The translations under genes were made by a program, and so were the position numbers. A stretch of 64,000 nt of DNA from Sphingobium herbicidovorans (lineage in GTDB: Bacteria > Pseudomonadota > Alphaproteobacteria > Sphingomonadales > Sphingomonadaceae): contig NZ_CP020538.1 of the NCBI RefSeq assembly GCF_002080435.1, positions 2,413,501 through 2,477,500 on the forward strand, read 5' to 3'. Positions within the stretch are counted from its first letter, which is position 1; each line of letters starts with the position of its first letter. The notes under the pieces are model-generated. The model saw only the letters and a list, made by a program, of their open reading frames with translations. It did no database searches and was not told where the DNA came from. This document shows, piece after piece, positions 8,553-19,702 of this stretch.

Positions 8553-9094
8553 TGTCCGATAACCGCCAGTCCCTGTCCGACCTCGCGTCGCTGACCACCA
8601 ACGCTCCGGCCCCTGCTGCTGCGGCTGCTGCCGACAATGTTGCTGCCGACGCGCCTATCGCACCCGTTCAGCCGTCCGCTCCCCTGCGTGAGCAGGAAAT
8701 CGACAGCCTCGGCCGCGCCTATGCTACCGGCCGCCGCAAGGATGCCGTCGCTCGCGTCTGGGTAAAGCCCGGCACCGGCAAGATCACGGTCAACGGCCGC
8801 GATCAGGAAATCTATTTCGCCCGTCCGACGCTGCGTCTGGTTATCAACCAGCCCTTCGGCGTTACCGAACGCGAAGGCCAGTATGACGTGATCGCTACCG
8901 TCAAGGGCGGCGGTCTTTCGGGTCAGGCCGGCGCGGTCAAGCATGGCATCGCCCAGGCGCTGTCGAAGTACGAGCCTGCGTTGCGCAGCGCGGTCAAGGC
9001 CGAAGGCTTCCTGACCCGCGACAGCCGCGTCGTTGAACGTAAGAAGTACGGCAAGGCCAAGGCCCGCCGCAGCTTCCAGTTCTCGAAGCGCTAA
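8552..9094 (+). CDS. rpsI: 30S ribosomal protein S9 with Ala/Pro-rich N-terminal extension
   Basis: A small-subunit protein whose C-terminal tail reaches the P-site tRNA. The conserved body starts near residue 55 ([23 protein letters not shown]) and ends with the expected basic tail [17 protein letters not shown]. At 180 residues it exceeds the usual 130, because of an N-terminal segment of about 50 residues rich in Ala and Pro ([20 protein letters not shown]). Extensions like this occur in other alphaproteobacteria. The start overlaps the rplM stop by one base, so the two are translationally coupled. Confidence 0.97.
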   Translation: MSDNRQSLSDLASLTTNAPAPAAAAAADNVAADAPIAPVQPSAPLREQEIDSLGRAYATGRRKDAVARVWVKPGTGKITVNGRDQEIYFARPTLRLVINQPFGVTEREGQYDVIATVKGGGLSGQAGAVKHGIAQALSKYEPALRSAVKAEGFLTRDSRVVERKKYGKAKARRSFQFSKR

Positions 9095-9119
9095 GCTTTC
9101 ACTCGCAAGAGTTTTGGGG

Positions 9120-9148
9120 AGGGGCCGGATTTCCGGCCCCTTTCTTTT
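9120..9148 (+). terminator. Rho-independent terminator after rpsI
   Basis: AGGGGCCGGA pairs with TCCGGCCCCT (9120-9129 and 9132-9141) and is followed by a T-rich run (TTTCTTTT). It lies 26 bp after the rpsI stop codon and is one of the clearest intrinsic terminators in the window. Confidence 0.9.
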
Positions 9149-9235
9149 GTCGTCCGCCGTTGCGCAACCGTATCGACGGCAACCTTTCCTGTCTTCGGTT
9201 GGTTCACCTTCAGTAACTTACATCAGGAGGACGCG

Positions 9236-9418
9236 ATGGGTGAACTGACCGACAAGGTAAAAGCAGCTGGAAACAAGATGGCCGGTGCAGCCAAAGAAAA
9301 CGTGGGCCGCAACAAGGGCGACGCCGATCTGGTCGCGGAAGGCAAGGCGCAGAAGGCCAAGGGCGCTGCGCAGGACGTCAAGGGCTCGATCAAGGGCGCA
9401 CTTGGCGACGATATCTGA
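9236..9418 (+). CDS. CsbD-family stress-response protein
   Basis: A 60-residue hydrophilic protein rich in Lys, Ala and Gly, with the CsbD pattern: GELTDKVKAAGNKMAGAAKENVGRNKGDADLVAEGKAQKAKGAAQ. The molecular function of the family is unknown; members are induced by general stress in many bacteria. AGGAGG sits five bases before the ATG. Upstream, GGCAAC (9178-9183), a 17-bp gap and GGTT (9201-9204) resemble a degenerate version of the alphaproteobacterial EcfG promoter (GGAAC-N16/17-CGTT), so general stress control is possible but not proven. Confidence 0.9.
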   Translation: MGELTDKVKAAGNKMAGAAKENVGRNKGDADLVAEGKAQKAKGAAQDVKGSIKGALGDDI

Positions 9419-9437
9419 TCAGGTAGATTCTAACGGG

Positions 9438-9468
9438 AAAAGGGCCTTGCCGCTGGCGAGGCCTTTTT
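9438..9468. terminator. Bidirectional terminator between csbD and the small membrane-protein gene
   Basis: GGCCTTGCC and GGCGAGGCC form a stem with one G-U pair and a GCT loop. An A-run on the left and TTTTT on the right allow it to act as an intrinsic terminator for both converging transcripts. Confidence 0.75.
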
Positions 9469-9469
9469 C

Positions 9470-9613
9470 TTATCCGACGACTTCCGCCCCGTGAGCGGAC
9501 TTGCTCTCTTCTTCAGGTGTACGGAGATAGGCACGCACACCCCAGACCTGCAATCCATAAAAGCCCCAGGCAACCAGCGTCGAATAGGCGAACCAGCGCG
9601 TCCACCGCTGCAT
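9470..9613 (-). CDS. Small single-pass membrane protein, unknown function
   Basis: A 47-residue frame from ATG 9613 to TAA 9470. It encodes MQRWTRWFAYSTLVAWGFYG at the start, one transmembrane helix (about residues 7-28) and a charged tail with RTPEEESKSAHGAEVVG. The shared terminator with csbD, placed exactly after its stop codon, supports a real gene. The ribosome-binding site is weak (ACAGG). I do not recognise the family. The frame stays open further upstream, but that part is antisense to glmM and unlike a protein. Confidence 0.5.
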   Translation of the reverse strand: MQRWTRWFAYSTLVAWGFYGLQVWGVRAYLRTPEEESKSAHGAEVVG

Positions 9614-9715
9614 TGAACCTGTCCATCTGCGCTGGAATGAATGGTCCCCGGTGGAAAGTCGAATAAAGATTGCTATGGCTGGCGGGACCTTAGGTCGCTT
9701 TGCGGGACAAGAATC

Positions 9716-11056
9716 ATGAGCAGGCGTTATTTCGGCACCGATGGTATCCGGGGCCGCACCAACCAGTGGCCGATGACGGCGGAACTGGCGATGAAGGTCG
9801 GCATGGCCGCTGGCAAGCATTTCCAGCGCGGCAGCCATCGCCATCGGGTAGTGATCGGCAAGGATACCCGCCTGTCGGGCTATATGGTCGAAAATGCCCT
9901 TGTCGCGGGCTTTACCGCGGTCGGCATGGATGTGGTCCAGTTCGGCCCGATCCCGACGCCTGCTGTGGCGCTGCTTGCGCATTCGATGCGCGCGGATCTG
10001 GGCGTCATGATCTCCGCCAGCCATAATCCCTATGCCGACAATGGCATCAAGCTGTTCGGCCCTGACGGCTACAAACTGTCCGACGAGGACGAGCTGAAGA
10101 TAGAGGCGATGCTGGAGCAGGATATTGCGCTCGCCGCATCGCCCGACATTGGCCGCGCGCGCCGCGTGGAGGATGCGCGCGGTCGCTATATTCATGCCGT
10201 CAAGTCGAGCTTTCCGGCTGACCTGCGCCTAGATGGGCTGAAGATCGTCGTCGATTGCGCCAATGGCGCCGCCTATCAGGTCGCGCCTTCGGCCCTGTGG
10301 GAACTGGGCGCGGAGGTGATCGCGATCGGCGTCACGCCCAATGGCGTCAACATCAATGACGGGTGCGGATCGACCTCACCACTGCTCTGTCAGGAAACGG
10401 TCGTGTCATCGGGCGCAGACATCGGCATCGCGCTGGACGGCGACGCGGACCGGCTGATCGTCGTGGATGAAAAGGGGCAGATCGTCGATGGCGATCAGAT
10501 CATGGCGCTGATCGCTGGCAATTTCGCGCGAGACGGGCTTCTGCGCGGCGGCGGACTGGTCGCGACCGTCATGTCTAACCTTGGTCTGGAACGCCACCTC
10601 ATGGGGCAGGGCATCAACCTTGAGCGCACAAAGGTCGGCGACCGCTATGTGCTGGAGCGGATGCGGGAGGGCGGCTTCAATGTGGGCGGCGAACAATCCG
10701 GTCACATGATCCTGTCCGACTACGCAACGACCGGAGACGGCACGGTGGCGGGGTTACAGGTGCTGGCGGCGCTGGTCCGTGCGGGCAAGCCGGCGAGTGA
10801 AGTGCTGCATCAGTTCGATCCCGTGCCTCAACTGCTCAAAAATGTCCGTTTCTCTGGCGGTAAGCCGTTGGAGCATGAGGATGTGAAGCGCGTCATCGCG
10901 CAGGCGGAGGCTGAACTCAACGGATGCGGCCGTCTGGTCATCCGGCCGTCCGGGACCGAACCGGTGATCCGCGTCATGGCCGAAGGCGACCGCGAGGATC
11001 AGGTGAAGGATGTGGTCGAACGCATTTGCGATGCGGTGGTGAGGGTCGCTGCATGA
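9716..11056 (+). CDS. glmM: Phosphoglucosamine mutase
   Basis: Interconverts glucosamine-6-phosphate and glucosamine-1-phosphate, feeding GlmU and UDP-GlcNAc for peptidoglycan and lipid A. At 446 residues it has the family's size and all four signatures: substrate and metal start [12 protein letters not shown], the catalytic phosphoserine loop [17 protein letters not shown] near residue 100, the Mg2+ loop ALDGDADRL near 240, and the phosphate-binding tail [15 protein letters not shown]. The start is ATG 9716. It leads a run of four genes (glmM, DUF1272 gene, thiD, rnhB) with short gaps or overlaps. Confidence 0.97.
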   Translation: MSRRYFGTDGIRGRTNQWPMTAELAMKVGMAAGKHFQRGSHRHRVVIGKDTRLSGYMVENALVAGFTAVGMDVVQFGPIPTPAVALLAHSMRADLGVMISASHNPYADNGIKLFGPDGYKLSDEDELKIEAMLEQDIALAASPDIGRARRVEDARGRYIHAVKSSFPADLRLDGLKIVVDCANGAAYQVAPSALWELGAEVIAIGVTPNGVNINDGCGSTSPLLCQETVVSSGADIGIALDGDADRLIVVDEKGQIVDGDQIMALIAGNFARDGLLRGGGLVATVMSNLGLERHLMGQGINLERTKVGDRYVLERMREGGFNVGGEQSGHMILSDYATTGDGTVAGLQVLAALVRAGKPASEVLHQFDPVPQLLKNVRFSGGKPLEHEDVKRVIAQAEAELNGCGRLVIRPSGTEPVIRVMAEGDREDQVKDVVERICDAVVRVAA

Positions 11057-11068
11057 GGAACGGCGCTG

Positions 11069-11293
11069 ATGCTTGAGATGCGTCCCGATTGCGAGCGTTG
11101 TGGGATGGACCTGCCCGCAGACGTGCCCGGCGCTTTCATCTGCTCTTTCGAATGCACCTTCTGCGCGCCCTGTGCCGAAGCGCTGGATGATCGCTGCCCC
11201 AATTGCGGCGGCGAGTTGATGGATCGTCCTACGCGCATGGGTGACGTGCTCGCCCGTCATCCCGCATCAACACAGCGCCGACACAAGGCATGA
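11069..11293 (+). CDS. DUF1272 family zinc-ribbon-like protein
   Basis: A 74-residue protein matching the DUF1272 pattern: MLEMRPDCERCGMDLP, then CSFECTFCAPCAEA and DRCPNCGGEL. Eight cysteines in CxxC-type pairs suggest one or two zinc sites. Function is unknown. GAGGAA precedes the ATG, and the last codons overlap the thiD start by four bases (ATGA), so it is coupled to thiD. Confidence 0.85.
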   Translation: MLEMRPDCERCGMDLPADVPGAFICSFECTFCAPCAEALDDRCPNCGGELMDRPTRMGDVLARHPASTQRRHKA

Positions 11294-12051
11294 AGCCAGC
11301 ACGCATCCTGATCATCGCCGGGTCGGACAGCGGCGGGGGGGCTGGCGTTCAGGCCGACATCCGGACTGTCACGCTGCTTGGCGGTCATGCGATGACCGCG
11401 ATCACCGCCGTCACGGCCCAGAACACGCTGGGCGTTCAGGGCGTCCATGCCGTACCCGCGCAGATGGTGGTGCAGCAGATGGATAGCGTCATCAGCGATA
11501 TTGGCGTCGATGCGGTGAAGATCGGCATGATCGGTTCGGCCGAAACCGCCGCTGCCGTCGCAGACCGTCTTGCCGGGTTGGAGAATGTGCCGATTGTTTT
11601 CGACCCCGTCATGGTCGCGACCAGCGGCTCCGTCCTCGCGGACGAGGCTACCATTGCCGCGTTCGAACGGCTGATGGCGCTCGCAACTCTGGTGACGCCC
11701 AATATCCCTGAGCTTGAAGCACTGGGCGGGGATGGCATCGCAATACGCTTCGCAACCAATGTGCTGGCCAAGGGCGGTCACGGCGACGGGACCATGCTGA
11801 CAGACCGGCTGATCGGCCCGAAGGGCGTGCGCAAGGCGTGGAGCAACGCGCGGATCGATACGCGGCACACGCATGGCACGGGCTGCACCCTCGCCAGCGC
11901 CATCGCGACCGGGCTGGGGCAGGGATACGAGCTGATCGACGCCATTGAACGCGCACGCAAATATGTTCGGGAGGCGCTGGTTTTGGCGCCGGGGCTGGGG
12001 CAGGGCCACGGGCCGATGGGCACGCCGTTCGGATTTCACCTCCATGCCTGA
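11290..12051 (+). CDS. thiD: Hydroxymethylpyrimidine/phosphomethylpyrimidine kinase
   Basis: Phosphorylates HMP and then HMP-phosphate to give the pyrimidine half of thiamine. The 253-residue ribokinase-fold protein shows the N-terminal IAGSDSGGGAGVQADI (residues 9-24), VDAVKIGMIGS and DPVMVATSGS in the middle, and the anion-hole and catalytic motif THGTGCTLASAIA near residue 197. ATG 11290 overlaps the preceding gene by four bases, and its end overlaps rnhB by eight. No other thi gene is in the window, so the operon link is positional rather than functional. Confidence 0.94.
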   Translation: MKPARILIIAGSDSGGGAGVQADIRTVTLLGGHAMTAITAVTAQNTLGVQGVHAVPAQMVVQQMDSVISDIGVDAVKIGMIGSAETAAAVADRLAGLENVPIVFDPVMVATSGSVLADEATIAAFERLMALATLVTPNIPELEALGGDGIAIRFATNVLAKGGHGDGTMLTDRLIGPKGVRKAWSNARIDTRHTHGTGCTLASAIATGLGQGYELIDAIERARKYVREALVLAPGLGQGHGPMGTPFGFHLHA

Positions 12052-12643
12052 TTTCGCGCATGAGCTTTTGCATCATCCCGGTCTCGTTGCCGGGGTCGAT
12101 GAGGCGGGCAGGGGGCCGCTGGCCGGGCCGGTTGTGGCTGCCGCCGTCATCCTGCGGCAGGAAGATTGCCCGGACGGCCTCAACGACAGCAAGCAATTGA
12201 CCGCCGCCCGCCGCGCCGTGCTGGAGGGAGAGATAAAGGCGCGCGCCCTCTGTTGGGGCATAGGCGTGGCGTCGGTTGAGGAAATAGACAGCATCAACAT
12301 CCTCTGGGCAACCATGCTGGCGATGACGCGGGCGATGGGGGCGTTGAGCCATGATTGCGCGCATGTTCTGGTCGATGGCAATCGCTGTCCGCAGTGGCGC
12401 TGGACATCGACCGCTGTCGTGGAAGGGGACGCCAAATGCCTTTCCATCGCCGCCGCGTCGATACTGGCGAAGGAGGCGCGCGACCGGATGATGGTGGAGG
12501 CGGCGGCCGCGCACCCCCATTATGGATGGGAAACGAACAAGGGCTATGGCAGCCCGCGGCATCTCGCGGCGCTGCGCGAACATGGGCCGACACCGCTTCA
12601 CCGCCGCAGCTTTGCGCCCGTCGCTCAATTGGTGCTGTTGTAG
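12044..12643 (+). CDS. rnhB: Ribonuclease HII
   Basis: Removes ribonucleotides from DNA and RNA in RNA:DNA hybrids. The 199-residue protein has the catalytic carboxylates in GVDEAGRGPLAGPV (residues 17-30), DSKQL, VDGNRCP and GDAKCLSIAAASILAKEARD. ATG 12044 gives the normal length; the open frame extends further upstream only as an out-of-frame overlap with thiD. Translation should be coupled to thiD. Confidence 0.95.
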   Translation: MPDFAHELLHHPGLVAGVDEAGRGPLAGPVVAAAVILRQEDCPDGLNDSKQLTAARRAVLEGEIKARALCWGIGVASVEEIDSINILWATMLAMTRAMGALSHDCAHVLVDGNRCPQWRWTSTAVVEGDAKCLSIAAASILAKEARDRMMVEAAAAHPHYGWETNKGYGSPRHLAALREHGPTPLHRRSFAPVAQLVLL

Positions 12644-12725
12644 CTTAGCGCACCCACCGCCTTGTCCCTTGACGGGATGAGAGCGCCCGGTCAGCGCCAA
12701 TTCCGGGCTAGCACCGCGCGTGCAG

Positions 12726-13412
12726 ATGGTTAAGAAAGACTTAATGCGCTTTCTTCCAGCCCTCGCCCTGCTGGGTATTTGCACCCTGCCGTCCTGGACG
12801 CCATCTTTTGCCGCGCAACCGGGGGTAGTAGATGGCGAATCCCTGACTCCGGGCGGTTATCGCTGGCTCGAAGATGGGCCGTTCAGCGGGCCGCTCTACC
12901 TGATCATCAGCATCGAACGACAGATGATCCATGTCTATAATGGCGACCGCCTGGTGGGCATGGCCAGCGTATCGACCGGCGCTCGGGGGCACCGCACCCC
13001 GACAGGCGAGTTTGCCATCCTCCAGAAACGGGAATGGCACAGGTCGAACCTGTACAGCAACGCGCCCATGCCCTTCATGCAGCGGCTGACATGGGACGGC
13101 ATCGCCCTGCATGCGGGGCATAATCCCGGCTATCCGGCGAGCCACGGCTGTATTCGCCTGCCTCATGCCTTTGCCCGCAAACTGTTCGCGCTCACCCGGT
13201 TGGGCACGCTGGTACGAGTGAATGCGGACGATCTTGGGCCGGCATTGATGCTCGACACGCTGGTGCTGAACGATCCCGGCACTGCCGTTGTGACGTTTAC
13301 GCCCGGCGCACAGCCTCCCGCAATGCGGACGGCGCCGGTTGAACTCGCGACACGGGACACCCCGACGCTGGCCATCGATCCCAGCGTGTTTCGTCCGCGA
13401 TTGCGGTGGTGA
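12726..13412 (+). CDS. Secreted L,D-transpeptidase (YkuD domain)
   Basis: Predicted periplasmic enzyme that forms 3-3 crosslinks in peptidoglycan or anchors proteins to it. A signal peptide is visible (basic start, hydrophobic LPALALLGICTL, cleavage likely after SFA). The YkuD domain runs from about residue 55 to 180 and contains the catalytic signature HAGHNPGYPASHGCIRLP, with Cys in SHGCIR. A Pro-rich tail follows. Three nearby starts exist (GTG 12720, ATG 12726, ATG 12744); I prefer 12726 because it gives a basic n-region, though no good ribosome-binding site is seen for any. It is monocistronic. Confidence 0.85.
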   Translation: MVKKDLMRFLPALALLGICTLPSWTPSFAAQPGVVDGESLTPGGYRWLEDGPFSGPLYLIISIERQMIHVYNGDRLVGMASVSTGARGHRTPTGEFAILQKREWHRSNLYSNAPMPFMQRLTWDGIALHAGHNPGYPASHGCIRLPHAFARKLFALTRLGTLVRVNADDLGPALMLDTLVLNDPGTAVVTFTPGAQPPAMRTAPVELATRDTPTLAIDPSVFRPRLRW

Positions 13413-13470
13413 CATAAAAAGCACCCCGCGTCAATCGCGCGACAGGAAAATCGCTGGTAAAAGACATTAA

Positions 13471-13528
13471 GAAGCGGTCGCCACCGGGCCTGGGGGCAAC
13501 CGCTTCCCAACCCCCCGCTTGGGGGTTG
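13471..13528. terminator. Tandem hairpins between the L,D-transpeptidase gene and ahpF
   Basis: Two stems lie between converging genes: GAAGCGGT with ACCGCTTC (13471-13478 and 13499-13506), and CAACCCCC with GGGGGTTG (13508-13515 and 13521-13528). The second ends 5 bp from the ahpF stop codon. Together they probably terminate both transcripts. Confidence 0.65.
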
Positions 13529-13533
13529 TCTTG

Positions 13534-15117
13534 TCAGGCTGCCTCTGCGGTCTCCACCGACGCAGGCAGTCGGATCAGGTAATCAAAGGCCGACAGCGCC
13601 GCCGTCGAACCCGCACCCATGGCGATCACGATCTGCTTGTAGGGCACGGTCGTGCAATCGCCAGCGGCGAAGATGCCCGGCTGGCTGGTCTCGCCCCTGG
13701 CATCGATCTCGATCTCGCCGCGAGGGGAAAGGGCGACCGCATCCTTCAACCATTCGGTGTTGGGGACGAGGCCGATCTGCACGAAAATCCCTTCCAGTTC
13801 GATATCATGGTCTGTGCCGTGATTACGGTCCTTGTAGGAAAGACCCGTCACTCGGGAACCGTCGCCATCGACTTTGGTGGTGAGCGCCGACGTGATGATG
13901 CGCACATTGGGCAGGCTCGCCAGCTTCCGCTGCAACACAGCATCAGCGCGCAACTGGCTATCGAACTCGATCAGCGTCACATGCGCCACGATGCCGGCCA
14001 GATCGATGGCCGCTTCGACACCGCTATTGCCGCCGCCGATCACCGCCACGCGCTTGCCCTTGAACAGCGGGCCGTCGCAATGCGGGCAATAGGCGACGCC
14101 CTTGTTGCGATATTCGTCCTCGCCCGGCACGCCCATCTGCCGCCAGCGCGCGCCGGTGGACAGGATGACGGTGCGGCCTTTCAGCGACGCGCCGTTTTCC
14201 AGCACGACCTCATGATAGCCGCCCTCGCTGCTCGCCGGGATCAGCTTCGCGGCCTGCTGCAAGTTCATGATCTCGACGTCATAATCCTTGACGTGCGCCT
14301 CCAGCGCTGATGCCAGCTTGGGTCCTTCGGTGCGGGAAACCGAGATGAAATTCTCGATATCCATGGTGTCGAGCACCTGCCCGCCAAAGCGTTCCGCCAC
14401 GACGCCCGTGCGAATGCCCTTGCGCGCCGCATAGATGGCCGAGGCAGCACCAGCAGGACCGCCGCCGACCACCAGCACCTCAAATGGTTCCTGCTTGCGA
14501 ATTTTTTCCGCTGCCCGCTCCGCCGCGCCGCTGTCGATCTTCGCGACGATTTGTTCCAGCTCCATCCGGCCACTGGCGAAGGGCTCGCCATTCAGGAAGA
14601 CGGTCGGCACCGCCATCACCTGCCGTGCATCGACCTCACCCTTGAACAGCGCGCCGTCGATGGCGACATGTTTGATCCGCGGATTAAGGACGCTCATCAG
14701 GTTCAGCGCCTGCACGACATCGGGGCAATTCTGGCAGGACAGCGAGAAATAGGTTTCGAACGTGAAGTCGCCGTCCAGATCCTTGATCTGCTCGATGACG
14801 TCCTGCGCCGCCTTCGACGGATGACCGCCGACCTGCAGCAGGGCGAGGACGAGCGAGGTGAATTCATGACCCATCGGGATACCGGCGAAGGTGACGCCGA
14901 TGTCGGTGCCGACGCGGCGGATCATGAAGCTGGGCTTGCGCTTGTCATTGCCCGCCAGCACCACCGAGACCTTGTCGGACAGTTCGGCGATTTCGTTCAG
15001 CAGGCTTTCCATTTCGCGCGACTTCGCGCCCTCGTCCAGCGACGCCACCAGCTCGATGGGCTGCGTGATGTTCGCCATGTAGGCCTTCAACTGGCCCTTG
15101 AGATTTGCGTCCAACAT
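13534..15117 (-). CDS. ahpF: Alkyl hydroperoxide reductase subunit F
   Basis: NADH-dependent flavoprotein that re-reduces AhpC. The 527-residue protein has an N-terminal tandem thioredoxin-like domain with redox pair CQNCPD near residue 130, an FAD-binding site [19 protein letters not shown] near 215, the second redox pair CPHCDG near 345, the NAD-binding [17 protein letters not shown], and the final FAD motif [16 protein letters not shown]. Length and both CxxC pairs match AhpF rather than thioredoxin reductase. ATG 15117. It lies downstream of ahpC on the same strand, 165 bp apart with a strong hairpin between, so its expression may be lower than that of ahpC. Confidence 0.97.
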   Translation of the reverse strand: MLDANLKGQLKAYMANITQPIELVASLDEGAKSREMESLLNEIAELSDKVSVVLAGNDKRKPSFMIRRVGTDIGVTFAGIPMGHEFTSLVLALLQVGGHPSKAAQDVIEQIKDLDGDFTFETYFSLSCQNCPDVVQALNLMSVLNPRIKHVAIDGALFKGEVDARQVMAVPTVFLNGEPFASGRMELEQIVAKIDSGAAERAAEKIRKQEPFEVLVVGGGPAGAASAIYAARKGIRTGVVAERFGGQVLDTMDIENFISVSRTEGPKLASALEAHVKDYDVEIMNLQQAAKLIPASSEGGYHEVVLENGASLKGRTVILSTGARWRQMGVPGEDEYRNKGVAYCPHCDGPLFKGKRVAVIGGGNSGVEAAIDLAGIVAHVTLIEFDSQLRADAVLQRKLASLPNVRIITSALTTKVDGDGSRVTGLSYKDRNHGTDHDIELEGIFVQIGLVPNTEWLKDAVALSPRGEIEIDARGETSQPGIFAAGDCTTVPYKQIVIAMGAGSTAALSAFDYLIRLPASVETAEAA

Positions 15118-15231
15118 CTTGTTTGCGCTCCATTGAATTGGCGCACCGATCCGGGGCGCGCGAAGCTGACTGCCGGTGCGGTGCGACCCGAAAGCCCGGC
15201 ATGAAAGCTGTCATATGGTAGAATGAAACCC

Positions 15232-15268
15232 CCGCCGGGCCGGGGAGTTGCTCGACCCGGCCCGGCGG
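15232..15268 (-). terminator. 13-bp GC-rich hairpin between ahpC and ahpF
   Basis: CCGCCGGGCCGGG at 15232-15244 pairs perfectly with 15256-15268 (11-nt loop), starting 14 bp after the ahpC stop codon. A short T-rich stretch follows on the minus strand. It probably ends or partly ends the ahpC transcript, allowing more ahpC than ahpF mRNA. Confidence 0.65.
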
Positions 15269-15282
15269 AAGGGCAGGGTAGT

Positions 15283-15846
15283 TTAGATCTTGCCGACGAG
15301 GTCGAGCGAGGGAGCCAGGGTTTCTTCACCCTCTTCCCACTTGGCCGGGCATACTTCGCCGGGGTGAGCGGCGACATATTGCGCAGCCTTGACCTTGCGC
15401 AGCAGTTCGGTCGCGTTGCGGCCGACGCCTTCCGAAGTGATTTCCATGAACTGGATCACGCCTTCGGGATCGACCAGGAAGGTCGCACGGTCGGCAAGGC
15501 CGACGCCCGGACGCATCACATCGAAATTGTTGGTGATCTGACCCGACTGGTCGCCCAGCATATAATAGCTGATCTTGCCGATCGCGGGCGAGGTGTCGTG
15601 CCAGGCCTTGTGGCTGAAGTGCGTGTCGGTCGAAACCGAATAGACTTCCACGTTCAGCGACTGCAGCGTCGGATAGATGCCGGCCAGGTCTTCAAGCTCG
15701 GTCGGGCAGACGAAGGTGAAGTCGGCGGGGTAGAAGAAGAAGATCGCCCACTTGCCCTTCACATCCTCGTCGGTGACGTCGACGAACTTGCCTTCCTTGA
15801 AAGCGGTGGCTTTGAACGGCTTGATAGGGGTGTTGATAAGCGCCAT
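15283..15846 (-). CDS. ahpC: Alkyl hydroperoxide reductase subunit C (2-Cys peroxiredoxin)
   Basis: Reduces hydrogen peroxide and organic hydroperoxides in the cytosol. The 187-residue protein has the peroxidatic cysteine in [13 protein letters not shown] (about residue 47), the [12 protein letters not shown] segment, and the resolving cysteine in [13 protein letters not shown] (about 166). ATG 15846 starts the conserved [16 protein letters not shown]; upstream in-frame codons look non-coding. No OxyR gene is adjacent; a TetR-type gene is immediately upstream on the same strand. Confidence 0.97.
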   Translation of the reverse strand: MALINTPIKPFKATAFKEGKFVDVTDEDVKGKWAIFFFYPADFTFVCPTELEDLAGIYPTLQSLNVEVYSVSTDTHFSHKAWHDTSPAIGKISYYMLGDQSGQITNNFDVMRPGVGLADRATFLVDPEGVIQFMEITSEGVGRNATELLRKVKAAQYVAAHPGEVCPAKWEEGEETLAPSLDLVGKI

Positions 15847-15950
15847 GGGGCTTTCCAGTTCCTTCTGAGGAGTTGCTGTTGCCTGGCCTATGTAGGGATT
15901 CGGGCCAGCGGGGGGAAATTGCTTTTCTTCTATCCGGTGATTGAGAAAAG

Positions 15951-15975
15951 CGATCAATGATCAAGTCATTGATCG
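15951..15975. repeat. Inverted repeat at the end of the TetR gene, upstream of ahpC
   Basis: CGATCAATG (15951-15959) and CATTGATCG (15967-15975) form a 9-bp inverted repeat with a 7-bp spacer that includes part of the tetR stop codon. It is 105 bp upstream of the ahpC start, so it could be a weak transcript-end hairpin or a regulator site for ahpC. Confidence 0.4.
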
Positions 15976-16628
15976 ACCGGCCCGCCTCTGGGCTTTTGGA
16001 TGACATAGGTCATCGCTTCCTTCACCATCGCCAGAGCCTCCTCGATGGTGAAGGTCGAAGAATCGAGGCAAAGCTCCAGCCACAGCCCATCGACCATTGC
16101 CGTCAGCCCGATTGCGGCGATGCGGGCGTCCGGGCGCGGAATGTGGGGCGCCGCCTCACGCAACAGAACTTCCAGCCGCTCGCGCGATCCCCCATAGGTT
16201 TCCGCATGCGTTGCGGCGATCTTCGGGCTGGTCTTCACCAAGCTCCAGAATGAAATCCACGTGGCGAGCAGGTTGGGATCGAGCACCGGCGGCTGGAAAT
16301 TGGCGTGCAGATAGGCCCATAGCCGGTCCATGGGGTCCGGCCCTGCCTCGACAACGGCCTGCTCCATGGCGGCGGCGACCTTTTCACCTACATCGCGGTA
16401 GGTGGCCAGGATCAGCGCATCGACGCCATCGAAATAATGGGTGAGCAAGCCCGCTGACACGCCTGCACGAGCGCATATGGCCCGCACGGATGTTGCGGCG
16501 ACGCCTTTTTCGGCAAGGCATCGCGCGGTCGCTTCGATCAGCGCCTGGCGACGGACATCGGGTGATTCTCTGACAAAGCGGGCTCGGCCCTGTATCCTGC
16601 CCGGACGGCTTGTAATCTTGCGCTCCAC
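15966..16628 (-). CDS. TetR-family repressor with BetI-like C-terminal domain
   Basis: A 220-residue regulator. The N-terminal DNA-binding domain reads RRQALIEATARCLAEKGVAATSVRAICARAGVSAGLLTHYF (about residues 26-66). The C-terminal part with PNLLATWISFWSL and AAIGLTAMVDGLWLELCL resembles the BetI-type ligand domain. No bet gene is adjacent, so the effector and targets are unknown. The start is uncertain: GTG 16628 is the longest frame, with only a weak GGGA upstream. It precedes ahpC on the same strand by 119 bp. Confidence 0.85.
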   Translation of the reverse strand: MERKITSRPGRIQGRARFVRESPDVRRQALIEATARCLAEKGVAATSVRAICARAGVSAGLLTHYFDGVDALILATYRDVGEKVAAAMEQAVVEAGPDPMDRLWAYLHANFQPPVLDPNLLATWISFWSLVKTSPKIAATHAETYGGSRERLEVLLREAAPHIPRPDARIAAIGLTAMVDGLWLELCLDSSTFTIEEALAMVKEAMTYVIQKPRGGPVDQ

Positions 16629-16760
16629 GTTTTTTTCCCGTCACCGTGTCGCGCCCCCTCAAGGCAGCCCTTACTGCCCCCTTCTCGCAACAGGGTTATG
16701 AATTGCGATCACCTGTTTTCAGGCTGCAATGCAAGAGGAAAGATAGGCGATACGGATTGG

Positions 16761-17105
16761 TCAAGCGGGTTCGCCCAATTCTTCCAGCGCAGTAAATCGC
16801 TGCGACCAGAGCGCGCCATAGATAGCCATCCACTGAACCACGGGCGCCAGCCCTTTGACGCGCGCGGCATAGAAGGTTTCGCGCCCGGCGCGGCGCGATG
16901 TGACGAGCCGGGCTTGCTTGAGCTTGGCGAGATGGCGCGACACCATGGGCTGGGACACGTCGGATCGCGCGGTGAGGGCGTGGACGCTCTGTTCTCCTTC
17001 TCGAACAAGATACTCAAGCAAGGCACGGCGCGTACCGTCCGACAGAGCTTTGAAAAGTTCATCACAGGCGACAGAGCGATCGCCACCGGACAGGGTATCA
17101 TTCAT
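16761..17105 (-). CDS. ArsR-family winged-helix repressor
   Basis: A 114-residue regulator. The winged helix is visible as LFKALSDGTRRALLEYLVREGEQSVHALTARSDVSQPMVSRHLAKL (residues 17-62). The tail PVVQWMAIYGALWSQRFTALEELGE is typical of the ArsR branch that lacks metal cysteines and often controls SRPBCC-domain genes; only one Cys is present and no metal motif. ATG 17105. A perfect 16-bp palindrome lies 10 bp upstream of the start, which suggests autoregulation. No obvious target gene is adjacent. Confidence 0.87.
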   Translation of the reverse strand: MNDTLSGGDRSVACDELFKALSDGTRRALLEYLVREGEQSVHALTARSDVSQPMVSRHLAKLKQARLVTSRRAGRETFYAARVKGLAPVVQWMAIYGALWSQRFTALEELGEPA

Positions 17106-17114
17106 GGCGAAACA

Positions 17115-17130
17115 ATAACCATATGGTTAT
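17115..17130. promoter_or_regulatory. Perfect 16-bp palindrome, likely ArsR operator
   Basis: ATAACCATATGGTTAT at 17115-17130 is its own reverse complement and lies 10 bp upstream of the arsR-type ATG. Operators of dimeric ArsR proteins have this size and symmetry. Binding is inferred. Confidence 0.6.
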
Positions 17131-17173
17131 CAAAAGATCAAGCGCTGGACGATTTTGAAGGGCGTGAGCCGCG

Positions 17174-19664
<2,491 letters not shown>

Positions 19665-19667
19665 CGT

Positions 19668-19695
19668 GAGCGGAGGTCCGTCCTCCGCTTCTTCC
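19668..19695. terminator. Terminator between folP and the lipoprotein gene
   Basis: AGCGGAGG and CCTCCGCT (19669-19676 and 19682-19689) form an 8-bp stem with a 5-nt loop, 4 bp after the folP stop codon, followed by TCTTCC. It lies between converging genes. Confidence 0.6.
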
Positions 19696-19702
19696 AACGA
19701 CC

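Noticed and set aside
9614..10195. Upstream extension of the small membrane-protein frame on the minus strand
   Set aside because: Antisense to glmM and low in hydrophobic or domain-like sequence; only the last 47 codons, downstream of ATG 9613, look like a protein.
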